A stretch of 54,496 bases of DNA from the NCBI RefSeq assembly GCF_000332355.1, contig NZ_KB235962.1:1-54496 (forward strand), in the 5' to 3' direction. The stretch is from Baaleninema simplex PCC 7105 (GTDB taxonomy: Bacteria > Cyanobacteriota > Cyanobacteriia > Cyanobacteriales > Geitlerinemataceae). Below, piece by piece: positions 49,474 to 54,496 of this stretch (within the stretch, counting starts at the first letter, position 1; each line of letters starts with the position of its first letter). The notes below the pieces were generated by a model that saw only the letters and a list, made by a program, of their open reading frames with translations, made no database searches and had not been told where the DNA came from. Both the position numbers and the translations under genes were made by a program.

Positions 49474-52400
49474 TCAAGACTGACGGCGAGGACAACTCAG
49501 AAGGGGATAACTTAGCATTTCCGTAGCACGATCGACCGGTACGGGAGGCGAAAACAGGTATCCCTGGCCTAACTCGCAGCCAAGTCCCCGAAGCCATTCC
49601 AACTGTTGCAGGGTTTCGATCCCCTCGGCGATCGCGTTGAGTTCGAGCAAATTACTCAACGCCACGATCGATTCTGCAATAACCTGATTGCGGGCGTCGG
49701 ACTCGGACAAATTCACAAAAGCGCGATCGATTTTTAGGGCGTCGACGGGCAAACCCGACAAATAACTGAGAGATGAATATCCCGTCCCAAAATCGTCGAT
49801 ACTCAAACGAATTCCTTTGGCTCGGATGCGATCGAGTAAAGCACAGGTCACCTCGACGTTTTGCACCAACATACTCTCCGTAATCTCGAGAACTAAACTC
49901 TCGCTTTGGAAGCCGTAGGTATTCAGCAAATCTTCAAGTTGTTGCAACAGTCCTTCATGAAGTTGTCGCGCCGACAGGTTGACGCCAATCTTAATCGATC
50001 GCTCGGGAAACTGAGTTTGCCACGCCGCCAGTTGTTGACAAGCCGCTTGTAAAATCCAACGACCCATCGGTTCGATTAATCCCGTGTCCTCCGCGATCGG
50101 AATAAATTCCCCCGGCGACACGATCCCCCGTCGGGGATGCTGCCAGCGGATTAACGCCTCGAACCCGCGCAAGATATGCGTTTCCAAGAACACGATCGGC
50201 TGGTAGTACAGAACGAACTCTTCGTTTTCCAGCGCTCGACGCAAATCGTTTTCGAGGTGCAGTCGCTGCACCACCTGAAAGTGCATCGCCGGGTCGAAAA
50301 TGGCATATTGTCCCCGTCCGCCGTGCTTGGCTCGATACATGGCGAGATCGGCGTCCCGCAGCAAATCTTCGGGGTTGTTGCGATCGCGAGTTCCGGCCGC
50401 AATTCCCACACTCGTACTGGTAAAGACCTCTCGACCGGCGACTCGTACTGGCGATCGCAACGTTTCCAAAATCCTCTGGGCCACTCGCACCGCCGCCTCG
50501 ATACCCTCGAGATTCTCCAGCAGCAACACGAACTCGTCACCTCCCAACCGCGCCACTAAATCGGTTTCGCGCACGCACTGCTGCAACAGGTCGCCGACTG
50601 CTAAGAGCAGCTCGTCGCCGACACAATGACCGAGACTATCGTTGACGACTTTGAAATTGTCCAGATCTAAAAACAAAACCGCAAACTGAAACGATCGATA
50701 GCGTTTCGATCGCTTGAGTGCCAAGTCGAGCCGTTCCATGAGAAAGTTACGGTTGGGCAACCCCGTCAACCCATCGTGGAGAGCTTCGTGTTTCAACTGT
50801 TTCTCGGCTCTCACGCGATCGCTGACGTCCCGCGAAGTCGTTTGCAAGTGCAAAATCTGCCCCGCGTCGTCCAAAATGGCTTGGGTGAGGGTTTCGAGCC
50901 AGATATATTGTCCCGTTTTCTGACGAATGCGATAGGTAATCGCCTTCGGCTGTCCCCGCAACACAGACTCGTGGGCGTCTCGGCGCACGCGATCGCGATC
51001 GTCGGGATGAAAAAACTCGTAAGGATCGCGGTCGATTAACTCCTCGGGAAGATATCCCAACAGCGTCTCGCTCGAGGGCGTCACGTACAGATAACGTCCG
51101 TCGGGGTGGTGCAAACACACCAAATCGCTCATGTTCTCTGTCACCAACCGCAGGCGTTCTTCACTTTGGCGCAAGGCGCGATCGACCTGCTTCAATTCCG
51201 TAATATCGCGCCCCACCGATTGAATTTCGACCAGTTGTCCCGACTCGTTAAAAATTCCTTCGTTGAGCCATTGCGTCCACCCCACCGATCCGTCCGACCG
51301 GGTATCTCGATTTTCGACAATACATCTCGGGTTCGTCGGACTCAGTCGAGTTAATTCTTTAAAAACGCGGGTTTCTAAATCTTCAGCGTTGGCGAAATCG
51401 CTCCATTTTTTGCCCACCATCTCTTCTAAAGACGTTCCCAACGCCCGACAGAGAACCTCGTTGGCGAAGGTAATGGTCGTGTCGGGCAGCGATCGCAAGA
51501 TAAAATCGCTCTGAGATTCGACCACGGTACGATACCGCGCCTCGCTTTCGCGCAGGGCAACTTCAGCTTGCTTGCGATCGCTGATATCGAGAGAAGTGCC
51601 AAAAAGCTTGACGATTTGACCGCGATCGTCGCGCATCGCTTCAGCTCGAACTTCCATATATCCCATCGATCCGTCGGCCCTAAAAAACCGTAAATCGATA
51701 TCGTAGGAAATTCCCTGCGTCATCGCCGCCTCGATCGCCCGTTCCAATCGAGAGCGATCGCCCCGATGAACGTGGTTCGACATCATATCAGCGAAATCCG
51801 GCTGAGTCTTCGCCGGATCGAAACCAAAGATCCGACACAGATTCTCAGACCAACGAATCTCTCGAGTTGCCACCTCCAACTCCCAGTTTCCCAACTTGAC
51901 CATCTGCTGCGCTTGCACCAGAGCCGTTTGACTCTCGAGGAGTTTTTGCCGTTCTCGCGCCACTTGCTGGTAGAGTTGCGCCTGCTGGATGGCAACTTCT
52001 AATTGGCTGGCGATCGCCCGAACCAGTTCCACCCGCTCGTCCGTCCACGCCAACGAGTATTCTGGAGCGTTCAGCGTGAAACTTCCCCAAATTGTATCGT
52101 CCACTGCCAGGGGAACCAACAGCCAAGCCCCCGGCAATCGTTCGGCCACGTCCCGATTAATATCGTCTTCGAGTCGATGGGTATCTTCGACCCGCACGAT
52201 CTCGAATTGCTTGAGTCGCGACGCAAACGGATTTCCCGCATCGGGAATTTCCAAACCGAGGGTCGACGGTAAATCGCGATCGCGACGAAATTCCGCCACG
52301 TGTCTCCACAATCCCTCTTCGGAACGATACTCAACCACAAAACAGTCCATCCCCGGTAACAACCGAGCAGTTTCTGCGGTTGCAGTGGCAAAAATCGTCT

Positions 52401-53592
52401 CTAGATCTAAAGAGTTGCGAATCGCCTGAAGCACTCGGTTGAGCGCTCGTTCTCGCCGAACTTGCTGCTGTAAGCTCGCTTCAAACTGTTGGCGATCGCT
52501 GAAATCCGTTACGAGCGTATCCCACACCACATCTCCGTTTTCCTGTCTTTCCGGTTTCCCCGAAGCTTCGAGCCATTTCAGCTTGCCCGACGGCGTCGTA
52601 ATCCGCCACTGGCAACACCACGGCTCTAGCGTCCGAGCAGAAGCCAACAGCGACTCGTACATCGCCTCTCGGTCTTCTAAATGCACCATATCCCAAAAAA
52701 TTTGGGCGTCTTCTACCACCGCCTCCGCTTTGACCTCCCAAAGTTCGTAACAGCCAAAACTCATATAAACGACGCGATCGGAGCCGTCGGTATGCAGAAC
52801 GTAGCGAAAAATCGCCCCTGGGACGTTGGCCGCCATGTTGTGAAACCGTCGCTCGCTCTGACGCAGTGCTTCTTCAGTGTGTTTGTGGGCGCTCACGTCT
52901 AAAATCAAACCGTCCCACACCACATCTCCGTTGCGATGTGCTTGGGGTTTGGCTGCCCCTTGCAACCACTTTTGCCGTCCCGAGGGGGTGGTAATGCGCC
53001 ATTCGTACTCCCAAGGGGTTAAAGACCGAGCCGACGCCAACACCGACGCCCGCATTTCAGCGAGGTCGTCTGGATGCACGAGACGCCAAAACTGCTCTGT
53101 ATCCCGCATCGCCGCTTCAGATTCGACTTCCCACAAATCGCGGCATCCCGAACTGACGTACAGCAGTTCGTCCGACTCGTCGGGATGTAAGACGTAACGA
53201 TAGATCGTCCCAGGAGTATTGTCAGCTAAAACTTGCAGGCGATCTTCAGCCTGTAGGCGACGTTCGATCTCTCGCTGCAAGCAACGGTTCCAAATGGCAA
53301 AGGTAACGAGGCCGATGGCGGGGATGTAGACTGCCAGATCGACAAACAGGTGGCGCAGTTCGATCCATCCAAAGTAAGGTTTGGCGTCGAGACACCATTC
53401 GCTCGCCCCCAAACACTCGCCCCCAAATCCCGCCGGTTCGCCGCTTTCCTCGACCCACACCTTGGGTTCGTTTGGGTCGATGCCGACTCGTACCGTCGTA
53501 CCGGCCTCTTGCTCTCGAGCTGGATACTCTCCCCCTCCCAAAAATACGAAGGCAGCGATCGAGCAACCGCTCAGTGTTTGTGCCAAATTCAT
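49474..53592 (-). CDS. Membrane PAS/GAF/GGDEF/EAL protein (c-di-GMP turnover)
   Basis: 1372 residues. An N-terminal hydrophobic segment and a second at about 81-101 enclose a short outside part. Then come PAS domains at about 115-235 and 250-370, GAF at 385-545, and PAS at 565-675, 690-800 and 815-925. GGDEF follows, with ARLGGDEF at 1014-1021 and an inhibitory RETD site five residues before it, then EAL (about 1110-1360: FEALIRWQH, LEITESMLV, DDFGTGYSS, KIDRAFV, IAEGIET). Both active sites look intact, so it could make or degrade c-di-GMP. The outside part keeps only VRVGIDPNEPKVWVEESGEP, the start of an SBP_bac_3-like domain. The two first PAS domains are close duplicates. Confidence 0.93.
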   Translation of the reverse strand: MNLAQTLSGCSIAAFVFLGGGEYPAREQEAGTTVRVGIDPNEPKVWVEESGEPAGFGGECLGASEWCLDAKPYFGWIELRHLFVDLAVYIPAIGLVTFAIWNRCLQREIERRLQAEDRLQVLADNTPGTIYRYVLHPDESDELLYVSSGCRDLWEVESEAAMRDTEQFWRLVHPDDLAEMRASVLASARSLTPWEYEWRITTPSGRQKWLQGAAKPQAHRNGDVVWDGLILDVSAHKHTEEALRQSERRFHNMAANVPGAIFRYVLHTDGSDRVVYMSFGCYELWEVKAEAVVEDAQIFWDMVHLEDREAMYESLLASARTLEPWCCQWRITTPSGKLKWLEASGKPERQENGDVVWDTLVTDFSDRQQFEASLQQQVRRERALNRVLQAIRNSLDLETIFATATAETARLLPGMDCFVVEYRSEEGLWRHVAEFRRDRDLPSTLGLEIPDAGNPFASRLKQFEIVRVEDTHRLEDDINRDVAERLPGAWLLVPLAVDDTIWGSFTLNAPEYSLAWTDERVELVRAIASQLEVAIQQAQLYQQVARERQKLLESQTALVQAQQMVKLGNWELEVATREIRWSENLCRIFGFDPAKTQPDFADMMSNHVHRGDRSRLERAIEAAMTQGISYDIDLRFFRADGSMGYMEVRAEAMRDDRGQIVKLFGTSLDISDRKQAEVALRESEARYRTVVESQSDFILRSLPDTTITFANEVLCRALGTSLEEMVGKKWSDFANAEDLETRVFKELTRLSPTNPRCIVENRDTRSDGSVGWTQWLNEGIFNESGQLVEIQSVGRDITELKQVDRALRQSEERLRLVTENMSDLVCLHHPDGRYLYVTPSSETLLGYLPEELIDRDPYEFFHPDDRDRVRRDAHESVLRGQPKAITYRIRQKTGQYIWLETLTQAILDDAGQILHLQTTSRDVSDRVRAEKQLKHEALHDGLTGLPNRNFLMERLDLALKRSKRYRSFQFAVLFLDLDNFKVVNDSLGHCVGDELLLAVGDLLQQCVRETDLVARLGGDEFVLLLENLEGIEAAVRVAQRILETLRSPVRVAGREVFTSTSVGIAAGTRDRNNPEDLLRDADLAMYRAKHGGRGQYAIFDPAMHFQVVQRLHLENDLRRALENEEFVLYYQPIVFLETHILRGFEALIRWQHPRRGIVSPGEFIPIAEDTGLIEPMGRWILQAACQQLAAWQTQFPERSIKIGVNLSARQLHEGLLQQLEDLLNTYGFQSESLVLEITESMLVQNVEVTCALLDRIRAKGIRLSIDDFGTGYSSLSYLSGLPVDALKIDRAFVNLSESDARNQVIAESIVALSNLLELNAIAEGIETLQQLEWLRGLGCELGQGYLFSPPVPVDRATEMLSYPLLSCPRRQS

Positions 53593-53680
53593 AAACGAAT
53601 GCGAAGCCGCTATTCTGAAACAGACGGTCTTCGATCTATCTTAAGTAGCCCCAGAGAAAAAAAGGAATGTGTGTAAAGGA

Positions 53681-54496
53681 TTATTTCAGACCTCGAAGGT
53701 TGACATACTTAACAGAATGTCCGTGGCGCTCTCCTCGGGCTTCGAGTCCCTCGGTCACGTGAAAAGCCAATTCGGACTCGGATTCAAACATCTGTCCGAC
53801 TAATTCATCACGTTTAAGATGCTCCCACTCCAATTCAATGGGATTCATTTCGGAACAGTAGGGTGGCAAGAAGAATAAGTACAGTCCTTGAGCTTCCCAT
53901 TGAGAGAACTTCTGCTGAACTACCTTACTCGTGTGAATCGAACCATTATCGAGTACGATGACGCGGATTCGACCCGTAAGTTCGTAAATTTTCTGGGCTT
54001 CATGGGCTTGCTCGTCCATCAGCTTGATGAAGTCTTCACTTTTCCAACTGCCCAAGGCCAAACTACAGACAAAAGTCACTAAGGGTTGCCATAGCCCTAA
54101 CAGACTCACTCGTTTCCCTCGTTTCTTCGTCTGTTCTTGCCGTTTCTGTTCTCCCTTGAAGTAATAGCTGTAGCTGGCGGCACTCCACAAACAGCATCCC
54201 GATTCGTCCGTGTAGAGTAAGTCAATCTCTCCAGCCGCGGCAGCGAGTTCGAGCATTTCCAGGTCGTTTTGCTTAGCTAGGCGCTTTTGGGGGTCTTGTC
54301 GTTGTTGATGGCTTATTCGGGTCCGCTTCCAAATGACCCCCTTTTTTTGAGGATCTGACGCAGATACTCAGGACTCAGGTTCACTTGTCGTTCGCGGCGC
54401 AGTTTTTCCGCCAGTTGCTCGCTGTTATAGGTTCTTGGGTCATTTCTGAGGCAGTTTTCTAGATATTCGATGTCTTCTTCATTCCAAGTTTTTTTC
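53681..54496 (-). mobile_element. IS630-family element, incomplete at the window edge
   Basis: ORF 53681-54256 encodes the DDE part of an IS630-type transposase: LLYTDESGCCLW, VIVLDNGSIHTSKVVQQKF and FLPPYCSEMNPIELEWEHLK (Asp, Asp, Glu). Further upstream (54257-54496) the minus strand encodes the HTH part (NEEDIEYLENCLRNDPRTYN, SPEYLRQILKKRGSFG) in another frame. The two frames meet at AAAAAAAGGGGG, where a -1 shift joins them. The left end lies between the ORF and 53593, but its inverted repeat cannot be fixed without the other end. It sits just upstream of the PAS/GGDEF gene and may affect its promoter. Confidence 0.85.

Overview
The window is chromosomal DNA of a cyanobacterium, probably filamentous. 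The HIP1 octamer GCGATCGC and its core CGATCG are very frequent. Several genes are characteristic of cyanobacteria or plastids: ycf66, a MenA/MenF pair for phylloquinone, a DUF3598 protein and a four-cysteine small protein ending IACWQFPDG. Heptanucleotide tandem repeats (STRR-like), known from filamentous cyanobacteria, occur three times. No rRNA, tRNA or CRISPR array was seen. I cannot name the species.

Layout. 1-9.9 kb: an ABC ATPase, a group-2-like sigma factor with a clear promoter and terminator, a 316-bp IS605/TnpB-tail remnant, a GNAT acetyltransferase, an orphan RHH-like protein, a GAF histidine kinase, a coiled-coil membrane protein, two tandem MscS paralogues and a HEAT-repeat protein. 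10-14.7 kb: a minus-strand run dusB > rfaE1 > DUF2267 > aroC > MBL hydrolase, with dusB and rfaE1 overlapping. 14.7-19.4 kb: a broken, partly AT-rich Rhs/YD-repeat (polymorphic toxin type) island. It holds at least four Rhs pieces, two different C-terminal tips and two small genes in the immunity position, and is cut by an ISKra4-family element and by two MITE-like elements. 19.4-25.9 kb: a secreted protein, folB, two small conserved genes, ycf66, gnd, and a divergent Rieske oxygenase/TetR pair with a palindromic operator. 26-34 kb: cheB, a cheA with four Hpt domains, and two coiled-coil paralogues. 34-41 kb: an XRE regulator, a TauE/SafE permease, msrA, a large DUF4347/RTX surface protein, a small zinc-ribbon-like protein and an ABC exporter. 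41.6-49.4 kb: divergent menA/menF, an AstE/AspA-like hydrolase, a fused cobA-hemD, a 132-bp tandem array, the second TnpB-tail copy and DUF3598. 49.4-54.5 kb: a 1372-aa PAS/GAF/GGDEF/EAL protein and an incomplete IS630-type transposase at the right edge.

The most distinctive theme is a layered population of small mobile repeats. One MITE family carries ends like those of the complete ISKra4-type element (GGGTGCATC...) and has 8-bp target duplications at two copies. Most of its copies contain a 31-33 bp palindrome (core GATCCCCGG...CCGGGGATC). That palindrome also occurs alone elsewhere, with compensatory changes in its stem. One MITE copy contains a second nested MITE with its own target duplication. 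Another landed on the tetR stop codon, and a third interrupted a toxin-tip remnant whose frame is restored when the element is removed in silico.

Regulation and signalling genes are rich (histidine kinase, CheA/CheB, GGDEF-EAL, XRE, TetR, sigma factor). The metabolic genes are housekeeping: chorismate, folate, oxidative pentose phosphate, phylloquinone, and siroheme/tetrapyrrole synthesis.
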